A stretch of 64,000 nucleotides of DNA from CAZRWD01 sp964603785 (GTDB taxonomy: Bacteria > Fermentibacterota > Fermentibacteria > Fermentibacterales > Fermentibacteraceae), in NCBI GenBank assembly GCA_964603785.1, contig CAZRWD010000007.1, positions 55,137 to 119,136 on the forward strand, written 5' to 3'. Shown in pieces: positions 8,677-17,127 of this stretch. Under the pieces are notes generated by a model, which saw only the letters and a program-made list of their open reading frames with translations, ran no database searches and had not been told where the DNA came from. The position numbers and the translations under genes were made by a program. Position 1 is the stretch's first letter. Each line of letters opens with the position of its first letter.

Positions 8677-9591
8677 GTGGGCGTCATACTGATGCTGGCT
8701 CTCCTCGGGCAGGCCGATCCCGGGGAGGAGGCGATAGTCCTTCACGAGTGGGGCGTGGTCGTATACCAGGCCGGGACGGTCACCGCAACCGGGGGCTGCG
8801 GCTCCTGGATCATCCCGGAAGAACCGGTCGCCAGGGCTCCCGTCGTCTACTTCCACGGCGCGCCCTTCACAGGGAGCGTACGGGTGGCTTCGATAGGCAC
8901 GATCTTCGATACCTACCCCACGCCCGACATCTCGTGGGGGGGGCTGGAGATGATGGGCGGGCTCGGCTCGTGCATCGAGTGGACGCACCTGGAGGTTTTC
9001 GATCCGGCAGCGAGGGAGATGCGCAGGGGGCTGCCCGATCCCTTCCAGACGCCATCCGGCGATCTCTGGTGGGCCGCGGCGCAGTGGCGGACGCCCGACG
9101 CGCTGGTGCTGGAGCGGTCCGACGGTTTCCAGGACTGCTTCCTGTACTACGAGGTCGACCTGACCGGAACCGGCATGTTCGTCCCGGTCGCCGGGATGGC
9201 GCCGGAGGGAACCGGCCCCGACGAACTGGTCACGGGAGAGATGCTCCTCTTCCACAGGTCCCCTGACGGGGTGCTGACCTTCGAACTGCTGCAAGGCGGT
9301 GACCCTGGCATGGCGGGGAGCACCGCGCCGTTCGCCTATTCGTACGAGGAGTCCAGATCCATCATCGGGGGATGGGCGTCGGACTGCCTCACAGACCCCG
9401 AGATCGAAGCGATGTGGACGACCTGGCAGCCCTTCCTGACGGACGGAGAATGGGGGGGATCCTCCCTGCTCGTCTTCCGGATGCCCTCTCCGATGGTCGA
9501 ACGGGTCAGCACCATCATCGTGACGAGCGACCAGGGGCTCCCCGTCGTCCAGGAGAGGTTCCTCCTCGGGATGGCGCCCATCCAGCCATAA
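8677..9591 (+). CDS. Secreted 'LHEWGV' protein, paralogue A
   Basis: 304 residues, starting with GTG after GGAGG. A short hydrophobic N-terminus (VILMLALLGQA) acts as signal peptide, then IVLHEWGVVVYQ. The gene at 20158 encodes a full-length paralogue of the same size. Shared blocks are LHEWGV, P.. (Y/L)(A)FHG..F.G.V, YP.PD.. G, SDGF.. FLYYEVDL, G.APEG..P..LVT..ML.F, I.AMW.TW.P and the end V..(R)F(L/F)LGM. 'HEWG' proteins are known as uncharacterised secreted proteins in several phyla. No function can be assigned. It sits behind the lipoprotein at 8245. Confidence 0.75.
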   Translation: MGVILMLALLGQADPGEEAIVLHEWGVVVYQAGTVTATGGCGSWIIPEEPVARAPVVYFHGAPFTGSVRVASIGTIFDTYPTPDISWGGLEMMGGLGSCIEWTHLEVFDPAAREMRRGLPDPFQTPSGDLWWAAAQWRTPDALVLERSDGFQDCFLYYEVDLTGTGMFVPVAGMAPEGTGPDELVTGEMLLFHRSPDGVLTFELLQGGDPGMAGSTAPFAYSYEESRSIIGGWASDCLTDPEIEAMWTTWQPFLTDGEWGGSSLLVFRMPSPMVERVSTIIVTSDQGLPVVQERFLLGMAPIQP

Positions 9592-9592
9592 G

Positions 9593-9659
9593 CTTCGGTT
9601 TTCAGATCTTTCGGATTCGATCGACAGATAGCTGCGGCGCTGGAGCTTGAAAACCGAGG
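9593..9659 (+). repeat. Dispersed ~65-bp intergenic repeat, copy A
   Basis: Begins two bases after the stop of the LHEWGV gene with CTTCGGTTTTCAGATCTTTC and ends in GAAAACCGAGG, an inverted copy of its own start. Its first 27 bases match the reverse complement of 25774-25800 with very few changes. Other copies are at 12346, 21475, 25735 and 46582. Confidence 0.65.
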
Positions 9660-9741
9660 TCTTCAGGAACCTCCTCACGTGCACTCCCGATGGCGCCAGG
9701 CCGGGTCTCGCGACATGTTCCGCGCATCGATCGGAGGGATC

Positions 9742-12357
9742 TTGCCGACCTTCATGTTCACAGACATCGAAGGCTCCACGCTGAAGTGGCAGCTCCACCC
9801 CGATGAGATGCGCGAGGCTCTCCCCAGGCACGACGACATCGTCCGCCGGGCCGTGGAGGAGTCCTCCGGCAGGGTCGTCAAGCACACCGGCGACGGATTC
9901 CTGGCCGTCTTCATCGACGGCGGCGCCCTCGAATGCGCGCTCCGGGTGCAGTCCGCCCTCCAGGCTGCCGACTGGTCGGGGGTCGACGGGCTGCGGGTGA
10001 GGATAGGGATCCATTCGGGCGACGCCGTGGAGAGCTGCGGCGACTTCTTCGGCGATGCCGTGAACCGTGCCGCCCGCCTGACGTCCTCGGCATGGGGGGG
10101 GCAGACGGTCGTCGGCTCGGCGGCCGCCGTGACGGAGAGGCTGCCTGAGGGTGCCGCGCTCGAGGATGCGGGCCTTCACATGCTGAAGGACCTGCTGGAG
10201 CCCGAGCGCCTGCTCACCCTCGCGCACCCATCCCTGGCATCCGGATTCCCCCCGCTGAGGACGGTCTCCTCACATCCCCACAACCTCCCGGTCCAGACCA
10301 CGCCCTTCCTGGGGCGCGAGAGCGAGCTCGCGGCGCTCACAGATCTCGTCTCCAGCCCCGAGAGGCGCCTCGTCACGATCCTCGGGCACGGCGGGGCGGG
10401 GAAGACCAGGACCGCCCTGCAGGCCGCCGCCGAGCTCGTCACCCGATTCAGGGACGGCGTCTGGTTCGTGCCCCTCGAGAGCGTATCGTCACCGGCGGGC
10501 ATGGTCTCGGCCGTCGCGGAGAGCCTCTCGCTTAGGTTCTCCGGCAGCAGGACGGGGGAGGAGCAGCTCTCGTCCTTCCTCGCCGACAGGGAAACCCTCC
10601 TCGTCCTGGACAACTTCGAGCACCTGACCGCCCATGCCCCCCTCGTCTCCCGGCTTCTCTCCTCCTGCCCGGGTCTGAAGGCCGTCGCCACCTCGAGGCA
10701 CAGGCTCGGGACGAGGGAGGAGTGCGTCTTCGACCTCTCCGGGATGGTTCTGCCGCACGCCCCGTCGGACGACCTGGAGAGAGTGGATTCGACCTCTCTC
10801 TTCCTGGCCGCCGCAAGGAGGCTGGACCCTCATTTCGAGCCCCGCGCGGAGGAGAGGGAGGCGGTTTCGGGGATCTGCCGCCTGCTGGACGGACTGCCCC
10901 TGGCCATCGAGCTGGCCGCGTCGTGGATCAGGACGATCCCCTGCACAGAGCTGGAAGTGGAGCTGGAGCGTGACCTGGAGATGCTGGAGAGCGCCGCCGG
11001 AGACCTCCCGGGCAGGCAGAGGAGCATGCAGGCGGTCTTCGACTATTCCTGGGAGCTCCTGGGCGCGGACGACCGGAAGGCCCTCTCGGGCCTGTCGGTC
11101 TTCGAGGGCGGGTTCGACAGGGAGGCCGCCTCGGAGGTCGCGGGATGCGGTCTGAAGAGCATCAGGAACCTCATGGACAGGTCGCTGGTGAGATCCAGGC
11201 CGGGCGGTGGCTACAACCTCCATCCCCTCACCAGGCAGTTCGCCGCGGACAGGCTTCAGAGCGCGGGCTGGGAGGCGGACGATCTCGAGGATAGGCACTG
11301 CTCCTTCTACGGGAGATTCCTCGAGAAACTGCAGCCGATGACCCACTCCAGCAGGCAGGCCGAGGCCTTCGACAGGATAGCGCACGAGCTGCCCAATCTC
11401 CGGAAGGGCATGATCCACGCCCATGCCGCATGCGACTTCGAGGCCATGGTCACATACACCAGACCCGTCGCCGTGATGCTCCAGGTGAGATCAAGGTTCC
11501 ACGAGGCGGTCGAGCTGTTCAGGGATCTGCTGAGGGTCTTCGAGGAGGTCCCGTCGGCGGGCCGCGATCCACGGAGGATGACCAAGGCCAGGGCCGAGCT
11601 CCTCGAGAGGACGGGGACCTTCCTCCTGATGACCGGGAACCACTCGGAGGCCGGTCCCAGCCTCGAGGAGGCCTGCAGGCTGGCCACGGGCATCGACGAT
11701 CCCATACTGCAGGCGCTCTGCCTGGCCGGGCTGGGCAACGTGGCTCATGTCGTAGGCGACCTCGACGGCGCCGAGGAGAACTGGCGGAAGGCGCTGGCTC
11801 TGTCCAGGAGCAGCAGCATATCGAAGTCGATCTCCTCGCTGCTGTGCAACATCGCCTCGGTGAGGAAGAGGAGGGGTGACCCGGAGGGCGCGCGCACCCT
11901 GCTCGAGGAGGCCGCCGGGCTGAACCGGGAGACCGGCGACGCCTTCCTGAATGCTGCTATCCTCTCGAACATCGCCGACATCCTCGCGCTGGAGGGGGAC
12001 GCTGCGGGGGCGGAGGAGAAGCACCGCCAGTCGCTGGCCATGAGGATGGAGCTGGGCGACCTGCGCGGAGTGTCCTTCACTCTGGAGAAGCTGTCGCAGC
12101 TGGTCCAGGAGAGGTCGGTTGCGGAAGCCCTCGATCTGGCCAGGGAGGGTCTGAGGTTCGCAGAGGAGTCGGGAGCTGGAAACAGGAGGGTCTATGCACT
12201 GACCCAGCTGGCAAGGGTTCTTGCATCCGCCGGGGACCTGGAGGAGGCGGTGAAGCGCCTGGAGGAGGCGGAGAGGGAGGCGGAGAAGCTGGCGATCCCC
12301 TCCCTGACCTCCCAGTGCGCCGAGGTCCGCTCCTTCATCGACCGGCTTCGGGTTTAA
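9742..12357 (+). CDS. Class III adenylate/guanylate cyclase - STAND ATPase - TPR signalling protein
   Basis: 871 residues. The N-terminal cyclase domain (1-160) has both metal Asp residues (Asp8 in FTDIEGST, Asp51 in KHTGDGF) and the transition-state Asn108/Arg112 in VNRAARL, so it looks active. An NB-ARC-like ATPase follows, with P-loop GHGGAGKT (215-222), LLVLDNFEHL and ATSRH. A long helical C-terminal half holds TPR units, for example AEENWRKALALS and LANIADILALEGDAAGAEEKHRQ-like stretches. Such proteins are thought to couple ligand or partner sensing to cyclic-nucleotide output. The TTG at 9742 with GGAGGG gives the family's MPTFxFTDIEGST opening; GTG 9679 and ATG 9715 are alternatives. 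Confidence 0.85.
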   Translation: MPTFMFTDIEGSTLKWQLHPDEMREALPRHDDIVRRAVEESSGRVVKHTGDGFLAVFIDGGALECALRVQSALQAADWSGVDGLRVRIGIHSGDAVESCGDFFGDAVNRAARLTSSAWGGQTVVGSAAAVTERLPEGAALEDAGLHMLKDLLEPERLLTLAHPSLASGFPPLRTVSSHPHNLPVQTTPFLGRESELAALTDLVSSPERRLVTILGHGGAGKTRTALQAAAELVTRFRDGVWFVPLESVSSPAGMVSAVAESLSLRFSGSRTGEEQLSSFLADRETLLVLDNFEHLTAHAPLVSRLLSSCPGLKAVATSRHRLGTREECVFDLSGMVLPHAPSDDLERVDSTSLFLAAARRLDPHFEPRAEEREAVSGICRLLDGLPLAIELAASWIRTIPCTELEVELERDLEMLESAAGDLPGRQRSMQAVFDYSWELLGADDRKALSGLSVFEGGFDREAASEVAGCGLKSIRNLMDRSLVRSRPGGGYNLHPLTRQFAADRLQSAGWEADDLEDRHCSFYGRFLEKLQPMTHSSRQAEAFDRIAHELPNLRKGMIHAHAACDFEAMVTYTRPVAVMLQVRSRFHEAVELFRDLLRVFEEVPSAGRDPRRMTKARAELLERTGTFLLMTGNHSEAGPSLEEACRLATGIDDPILQALCLAGLGNVAHVVGDLDGAEENWRKALALSRSSSISKSISSLLCNIASVRKRRGDPEGARTLLEEAAGLNRETGDAFLNAAILSNIADILALEGDAAGAEEKHRQSLAMRMELGDLRGVSFTLEKLSQLVQERSVAEALDLAREGLRFAEESGAGNRRVYALTQLARVLASAGDLEEAVKRLEEAEREAEKLAIPSLTSQCAEVRSFIDRLRV

Positions 12358-12412
12358 CTTCTTTCACATTCGTATCGAATGCAGTTGTAGCGCAACGACC
12401 AGGAAACCAGGG
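12346..12412 (+). repeat. Dispersed ~65-bp intergenic repeat, copy E
   Basis: CTTCGGGTTT at 12346 lies within the last codons and the TAA of the cyclase gene. It is followed by CTTTCACATTCG, a TTGTAGCGCAAC block near 12385 and GGAAACCAG at the end. It aligns with copy A along its length with small indels. Confidence 0.5.
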
Positions 12413-12471
12413 TCCTCGGGAGCCCGGGTCCGGGCCCTTCCCGGCGCATCCCGGATCCCCGCCGCGGCTCG

Positions 12472-12819
12472 TCAGGTCCCGGACCAGAGGCCGATCAGGC
12501 ATCCGCACGGGTCCGTGAACCTTGCGAGGAACCCCATCCCCCCTCCTATCTCCAGCTTCCCCCTCTCGACGGTCGCGCCGAGGGAGACAGCCCTGGCCAG
12601 GGTCGCGGGGATGTCCTCCACCTCGACGTAGATCTCGATGCAGGGGGCCGGCATGGCTTCGACCAGCGAGATGCCCCCGCCTCCGGAGCCGTCCGGGTAC
12701 TCGAAGAGGGCGTAGTCGGGCGACCACTGCTGCATCCTCCAGCCGAACAGCCCGGCATAGAACTCCTTCGACCTCTCGATGTCCGTGGACTGGATGTCCA
12801 CGTGGACTATCCCGTTCAT
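12472..12819 (-). CDS. VOC (glyoxalase/bleomycin-resistance) superfamily protein
   Basis: 115 residues, one vicinal-oxygen-chelate module pair. The start NGIVHVDIQSTDIERSKEFYAGLFGW is the usual betaalphabeta opening (His5 a likely metal ligand), with CIEIYVEVEDIPATLARA opening the second module and FTDPCGCLIGLW at the end. These proteins act as metal-dependent isomerases, dioxygenases or binding proteins; the substrate is not predictable. The ATG at 12819 is chosen because a G-rich Shine-Dalgarno lies just upstream. Confidence 0.85.
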   Translation of the reverse strand: MNGIVHVDIQSTDIERSKEFYAGLFGWRMQQWSPDYALFEYPDGSGGGGISLVEAMPAPCIEIYVEVEDIPATLARAVSLGATVERGKLEIGGGMGFLARFTDPCGCLIGLWSGT

Positions 12820-12835
12820 CGTCCCCCCCAACGCG

Positions 12836-12862
12836 AGGGGGCGCGGCGAAGGCCGCGCCCCC
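12836..12862 (-). terminator. Strong GC hairpin between DUF378 and VOC genes
   Basis: GGGGGCGCGGC and GCCGCGCCCCC flank a GAAG loop, an 11-bp stem. On the minus strand it follows the DUF378 gene. There is no U-run after it, so termination would be weak or factor-assisted. Confidence 0.45.
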
Positions 12863-12880
12863 GGGATGATCAGGCGGATC

Positions 12881-13093
12881 CTACTTGCAGGTCTTGGGCA
12901 GCGTGAAGAGGAGCGTCCACAGGCCGGCCACGCCGACGACGATGTAGACTATCCTGGCTATGCTCCAGCCCAGCCCGATGATGCCCATGATGAGGTCCTT
13001 CTCCAGGATTCCCTGGATGCCCCAGTTGAGCGCTCCGACGACCACGAGGATCATCATCAGCTTGTCGAGGAAGTTGAACTTACCGCAGCTCAC
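12881..13093 (-). CDS. DUF378 family small membrane protein
   Basis: 70 residues, two transmembrane helices. The pattern LDKLMMILVVVGALNWGIQG followed by a second helix IARIVYIVVGVAGLW is the DUF378 signature (GALNWG). Function unknown. The GTG at 13093 with GGAAGGGGG upstream is preferred over an ATG ten codons earlier, because that earlier start has no ribosome-binding signal and adds a non-conserved polar tail. Confidence 0.85.
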   Translation of the reverse strand: MSCGKFNFLDKLMMILVVVGALNWGIQGILEKDLIMGIIGLGWSIARIVYIVVGVAGLWTLLFTLPKTCK

Positions 13094-13190
13094 AGCATCC
13101 CCCTTCCTTTGGTTCACGGGCATTCAGCACCTCACGGACAATAACACAATCCTCCCGCCATGTTAAGATTGCGTCAGGATGAACCCGGAC

Positions 13191-14915
13191 TCAGAGCCTG
13201 AGTAGCCGGATGGAGGATGATCCGCCCGCCTCCCCGATCCTGGCCAGGTACAGGCCGGGCGGAACCTGCTCTCCTCCCCTGCCGCTACCGTCCCACTGGA
13301 ACGAGAAGACCCCTTCCGATGCCGGCTGCCCGTCCGCACGGAAGACCACACGGCCGAGCATGTCGAAGATCTCGACACGGAGGGCGGCAGTCCCCGACTG
13401 CTCGATCTCCAGAGTCACCCCAGTGGAGAAGGGATTCGGGTATGCCGAGAGACCGGTGATTACAGGCCCCGTTCCGCCGTCTCCAACACCCTGCGCCGAC
13501 TGCGCGGCGAAAGTGTAAGAGGTGCCGCCTGTGCTCGAGATCCCGGCCACGACCAGGATCACCTTGTCGTCGGGATCGCTCAGGCCTGTGACGACCAGGC
13601 TGCCCGACTGCGTGGAGGGATCCATGGTCATCCGGCTCACCACCGTGGGCTCCCCGTCGAACAGGGCCAGGCTCCAGACTGCGAATCCTCCGTCGTCGGA
13701 CCCGTCGAAGGACAGCATCAGGGCTCCCATCGAATCCAGCGCCTGGAACCTGTAGTAGTCGGCCGCCCAGTGGTTGACCGTCTTCGTTCCGCTGGCTGCG
13801 GGATACGTGGAGTAGGTGCCCGAGAGTCCGAATGCCGGGAGGTCGTCACCCTCGTAGCCGAACCTGCCGTCTTCGATGGTCGTGTCGTCCAGATAGTTGG
13901 CGACAACCCAGTCCGCGAAGACGTCAGCGAAGTCCGGGGCGTAGCCGTGCGCGTCGAGGACGCTCTCGTATCCCGCGATGGAGTTGGCAGGCTCGTGGAC
14001 CACGTCGTAGAGGGTCTCCAGCCCGCCGTAGCGCTCGTAGAAGTACAGGGTCCACAGGTAGGTCTTTATGTAGTCGGCCCAGGTTCCGCTCCAGACTATG
14101 AGGCTGTTGTCGGGGGTCGAACTGAACCCCGAGATGTTGTCGGGGGCGCCGTACAGCCACATGGCCATCTCGGCCATGCCCTCGTCCACCCAGGACTCCT
14201 CGTCGTCGTCGTGCAACCAGTGGATCATGTGCTCGAACTCGTGCGCGGCAACCGCAAGCATGTAGTCCCCGGAGGGCCCGCCGGAGCTGTAGGGGTTGAG
14301 ATACAGGGCCTCGCACTCGTTGCTGTGGTATGGGGGGTACGCCCCGTCCGGGTACTCGTCGAACCAGAAGAAGAAACCATCCGCCGCGATGCCGAAATCG
14401 AACCAGACCAGATAGATGCGAGGGTCCTCATCGAGCTCGTCCGGCGGCGCGCCGAAGGCCAGGGTATCGTTCTCGTAGATGCCCTGGCCGGGCCAGGGGC
14501 CGATCGAGCTGTTCTCCCAGCGCTCGAGGATCATGTCGACGTCGGCCTGGTCGATCGAGACCAGCCATTCGTCGTCCCGGACGACGACGTACGCATGATC
14601 GCTCATCCCTCTTACGGTGCATGAGGCCTGTTCGAAATGCGGCGGCATCGGATCGTGGACCCAGAGCCACCATATCCACGAGTCACCCACCTGGGGATCC
14701 CCGGGAGGAGAGGTCGGCAGGCCGGGAACGGACGCAGGGGCGTCCGGGCCGACATCGCCCGGCCCGGGGAGCTGCATCTCGTGGGGGATGTCCACCCGGG
14801 GGAGATGACCCTCTGCGGTAGACTGGAAGGTGGTCGCCCCCGAGACCGTGGAGAGGACCAGAACGACTGCTGCCGCAGGTGGCGGCCAGCCGAAGATTCC
14901 TGCAGTCTCGCGCAT
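13191..14915 (-). CDS. Secreted HExxH metalloprotease with C-terminal sorting domain
   Basis: 574 residues. Signal peptide at 1-27. The catalytic region has HEFEH (His225, Glu226, His229) in YMLAVAAHEFEHMIHW and a downstream WVDEGMAEMA that probably supplies the third zinc ligand, as in gluzincin-like secreted peptidases. The last ~85 residues (YPNPFSTGVTLEI, IFDMLGRVV, WDGSGRGGEQVPPGLYLARI) form a FlgD/Por-type C-terminal domain, used in FCB bacteria as a type IX-like secretion signal. AGGAGG precedes the ATG. Probably an extracellular or surface protease; peptidase family not assigned. Confidence 0.83.
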   Translation of the reverse strand: MRETAGIFGWPPPAAAVVLVLSTVSGATTFQSTAEGHLPRVDIPHEMQLPGPGDVGPDAPASVPGLPTSPPGDPQVGDSWIWWLWVHDPMPPHFEQASCTVRGMSDHAYVVVRDDEWLVSIDQADVDMILERWENSSIGPWPGQGIYENDTLAFGAPPDELDEDPRIYLVWFDFGIAADGFFFWFDEYPDGAYPPYHSNECEALYLNPYSSGGPSGDYMLAVAAHEFEHMIHWLHDDDEESWVDEGMAEMAMWLYGAPDNISGFSSTPDNSLIVWSGTWADYIKTYLWTLYFYERYGGLETLYDVVHEPANSIAGYESVLDAHGYAPDFADVFADWVVANYLDDTTIEDGRFGYEGDDLPAFGLSGTYSTYPAASGTKTVNHWAADYYRFQALDSMGALMLSFDGSDDGGFAVWSLALFDGEPTVVSRMTMDPSTQSGSLVVTGLSDPDDKVILVVAGISSTGGTSYTFAAQSAQGVGDGGTGPVITGLSAYPNPFSTGVTLEIEQSGTAALRVEIFDMLGRVVFRADGQPASEGVFSFQWDGSGRGGEQVPPGLYLARIGEAGGSSSIRLLRL

Positions 14916-15021
14916 GTGAGCCTCCTGGGTCCGGTCCCTGGGAGCGGACCCGCCTGGGGTGTTCGCTTGTCGAAACTCTTCATCTGCCGGAAGGTTCCTG
15001 CCTTCTGCGCGACAGGAGCGG

Positions 15022-15987
15022 CTAGAAGCCCAGCAGATCCTCGGGCGAGGGGAGGTCGGCGAACTGGCTCGCGGCGAAAACCGCGTAGAACGCGAGCAGC
15101 CCCAGGGCTTCGATGCGCTTGATGCGAAGGTCGGTCGTCACGAAGATCTGGATGATAACCGTGGCGAGGACCAGCAGCGGCATGGCGAACCTCGTCATCG
15201 CCGGTGAGACCGTGATGGGGGCGATGAGGCAGCAGATGCCGAGCACGACGAGCTGCGTGAATATGTTCGAGGCGTAGACCTCGCCTATCGTCACGTCCGC
15301 CTTCCTCTTGAACGTTGCGGAGAGGCTGATGGCGAGCTCCGGCAGACTCGTTCCGAATGCGAAGAGGACCACCCCGAGAGCTATCGCCGGGATGCCGGCC
15401 GCCTCTCCGAGAGCAGTCCCGGAATCGAGCGCGAGCTTCGATCCGCCTATCACTCCGGCGATCCCGACAACCGAGAGGGTTATGGCGAGAGCCAGACCGC
15501 GCCTGCGGTGCGGACCCTCTGGACGGGCCGGATCGACCCCCTCCCGAGCGGTCCTGAGCACGCCGAGGACGTAGGGGATGTACGCCAGGACGAGGATGAG
15601 CCCGTCCGACCTCGAGAGCCGGCCGTCGAGGCTCATGAGCATGACGAGGGAGGAGGAGAGGATCATCCAGCTCGACTCCCGCTCCTGCACCTCCCTGTGG
15701 ATGTCGATGGGCCTGAAGAGGGCGCAGACCGCCGTCACGAAAGTCAGCGTGACGAAGTTGGAGCCGATCACGTTGCCCACGGAGATGTCCGACGCTCCAC
15801 GGGCCGAGGCGAAGGCGGACACGGTGAGCTCGGGCATGCTGGAGAGGACGCTCACGCCGAGGATGGTGATGACCAGTTCCTTCACCCCGATCGCCCGGGC
15901 GATAGGGGTGATGTTCCTGATGATCATCTCGGAGCTGCCCCAGAGGATCAGCAGGCCGAGCGCGAAGAGGGTTATGGATCCGGTCAA
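15022..15987 (-). CDS. Sodium/calcium exchanger family (CaCA) membrane protein
   Basis: 321 residues with about ten hydrophobic helices in two homologous halves. The two alpha-repeats are visible as SMPELTVSAFASARGASDISVGN in part, and FGTSLPELAISLSATFKRKADVTIG in part. Both carry the conserved PEL and G(N/E) ion-binding motifs of YrbG-like exchangers. Family members exchange Na+ or H+ for Ca2+; ion choice is not visible. The TTG at 15987 is chosen because GGGGAGG lies upstream; longer readings lack a ribosome-binding site. It ends next to the protease gene. Confidence 0.88.
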   Translation of the reverse strand: MTGSITLFALGLLILWGSSEMIIRNITPIARAIGVKELVITILGVSVLSSMPELTVSAFASARGASDISVGNVIGSNFVTLTFVTAVCALFRPIDIHREVQERESSWMILSSSLVMLMSLDGRLSRSDGLILVLAYIPYVLGVLRTAREGVDPARPEGPHRRRGLALAITLSVVGIAGVIGGSKLALDSGTALGEAAGIPAIALGVVLFAFGTSLPELAISLSATFKRKADVTIGEVYASNIFTQLVVLGICCLIAPITVSPAMTRFAMPLLVLATVIIQIFVTTDLRIKRIEALGLLAFYAVFAASQFADLPSPEDLLGF

Positions 15988-16529
15988 GTCGCCTCCCCGG
16001 GCTTGGTGCAGGAGGCTCCGACTTGCGGCGCCCCTGCGAATCACGACAGCCCCTACTCTATTAGGAAGGCTACGGGGCAGGCAATCATGCGCAGGCGGGA
16101 AGGCGGACGGTCACCCGCACCCCCGGCCGGATCGAACAGCAACCGATTGCACGGCAGCTCAGTTAACAGGTTAACGCAGACATCCCGCCGATTCGCCCCG
16201 GACGGCCTGGACGGTGGTTGTCCCTGCAGCACGAATGGGCCGGTACAGGATCCCGCCGCAGTAGGGCGGGGCGGCAGCCATGCAGCGGTCCGACCTCCTG
16301 GTGCAGATCCTGGAACACCTGACCCGAGGCAGGATAGAGCCTTTTCAGGGCATGCGCCATACCTCATGGGAGGCATGGGCAGCTCAGGGAGCATCGAGCC
16401 GACAGGAGGCGACAGACGGGCATCTTCCCTTCCGATCCATACCTGGATTCGACACCCGCCGCAGGGCGTGACCATCGGACCGGGTGCGGGTAGAATGGAC
16501 CTGAGGGTCCGCCGAAGGGAGACTGCCCG
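15988..16529. other. 540-base region without a convincing gene
   Basis: Between the divergent exchanger gene and the lipoprotein gene at 16530. Open frames here are short and of unlikely composition. It holds a tandem GTTAACAGGTTAAC motif near 16164-16178 (two GTTAAC palindromes, a possible regulator site) and the promoter candidate at 16468-16496. Nothing else was recognised. Confidence 0.4.
16468..16496 (+). promoter_or_regulatory. Candidate promoter for lipoprotein gene 16530
   Basis: GTGACC at 16468-16473, a 17-base spacer, TAGAAT at 16491-16496, ending 33 bases before the ATG. Good match to the sigma70 consensus (4/6 and 5/6). Confidence 0.5.
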
Positions 16530-17099
16530 ATGAAGAAGCTGCTCGTCCCGCTCGCCGTATCGATTCTGGTCGCCTGCAACGGCGATCCCTCAGGCCCCGG
16601 TGTTCCGGTGGACTCGCTCTACTACTCTCATCCCGACAGTGTCTGGAAGGTCGTGCACAACCTCGGGAACGCCTACAACGAGAGGGATCTCGAAAGGTAC
16701 GTCGACTGCTTCACCGAGGATTTCGAGTTCTGGTACTTCGACCATGCCTCGCCCTTCCCCGACTGGACCTTCTGGGAGCTCCCGTACGAGACCCTCTGCC
16801 ACGAGTCGCTGTTCACCACGGCCGACGTCGACAGCATCGTCCTGCTCCTGGCACCGGGCCCCGAGTCGGCATCCATCCTCATCCCCGGAGGCGTCGACTG
16901 CCCCTGCCCGTTCGACCTCGAGGTGTACATCGGCCCCGGCACGGGCTGCCATGCGGTCGGCAACGCGTGCTTCACGATGGTGCAGGACTCCTCGGACGCA
17001 TGGAGGATAGCGCTCTGGTACGACGAATCCCAGACGAAGGGTCCGGCGGCCGGGGCGACCTGGCCCGACATCAAGAGGGTGTTCCTGCCGGTCGAATAG
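16530..17099 (+). CDS. Lipoprotein with possible NTF2-like fold
   Basis: 189 residues. Signal peptide MKKLLVPLAVSILVAC with lipobox LVAC. The segment NLGNAYNERDLERYVDCFTEDFEFWY resembles the first helix and strand of NTF2/SnoaL-like domains, common in secreted proteins of unknown role. The rest (VDCPCPFDLEVYIGPGTGC, WRIALWYDES) is compatible with that cone-shaped fold and has Cys residues that could form disulfides. GAAGGGAG precedes the ATG. Function unknown. Confidence 0.72.
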   Translation: MKKLLVPLAVSILVACNGDPSGPGVPVDSLYYSHPDSVWKVVHNLGNAYNERDLERYVDCFTEDFEFWYFDHASPFPDWTFWELPYETLCHESLFTTADVDSIVLLLAPGPESASILIPGGVDCPCPFDLEVYIGPGTGCHAVGNACFTMVQDSSDAWRIALWYDESQTKGPAAGATWPDIKRVFLPVE

Positions 17100-17127
17100 C
17101 GCAGGCGCGCCCGCCCTCCGGAAGGGT

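Noticed and set aside
7915..10227. A 770-codon minus-strand open frame
   Set aside because: It is antisense to the LHEWGV and cyclase genes, has shadow-type composition and no recognisable start signal or motif.
16053..16475. A 140-codon minus-strand frame in the 540-base gap
   Set aside because: No ribosome-binding site, no motif, and a composition like other shadow frames.
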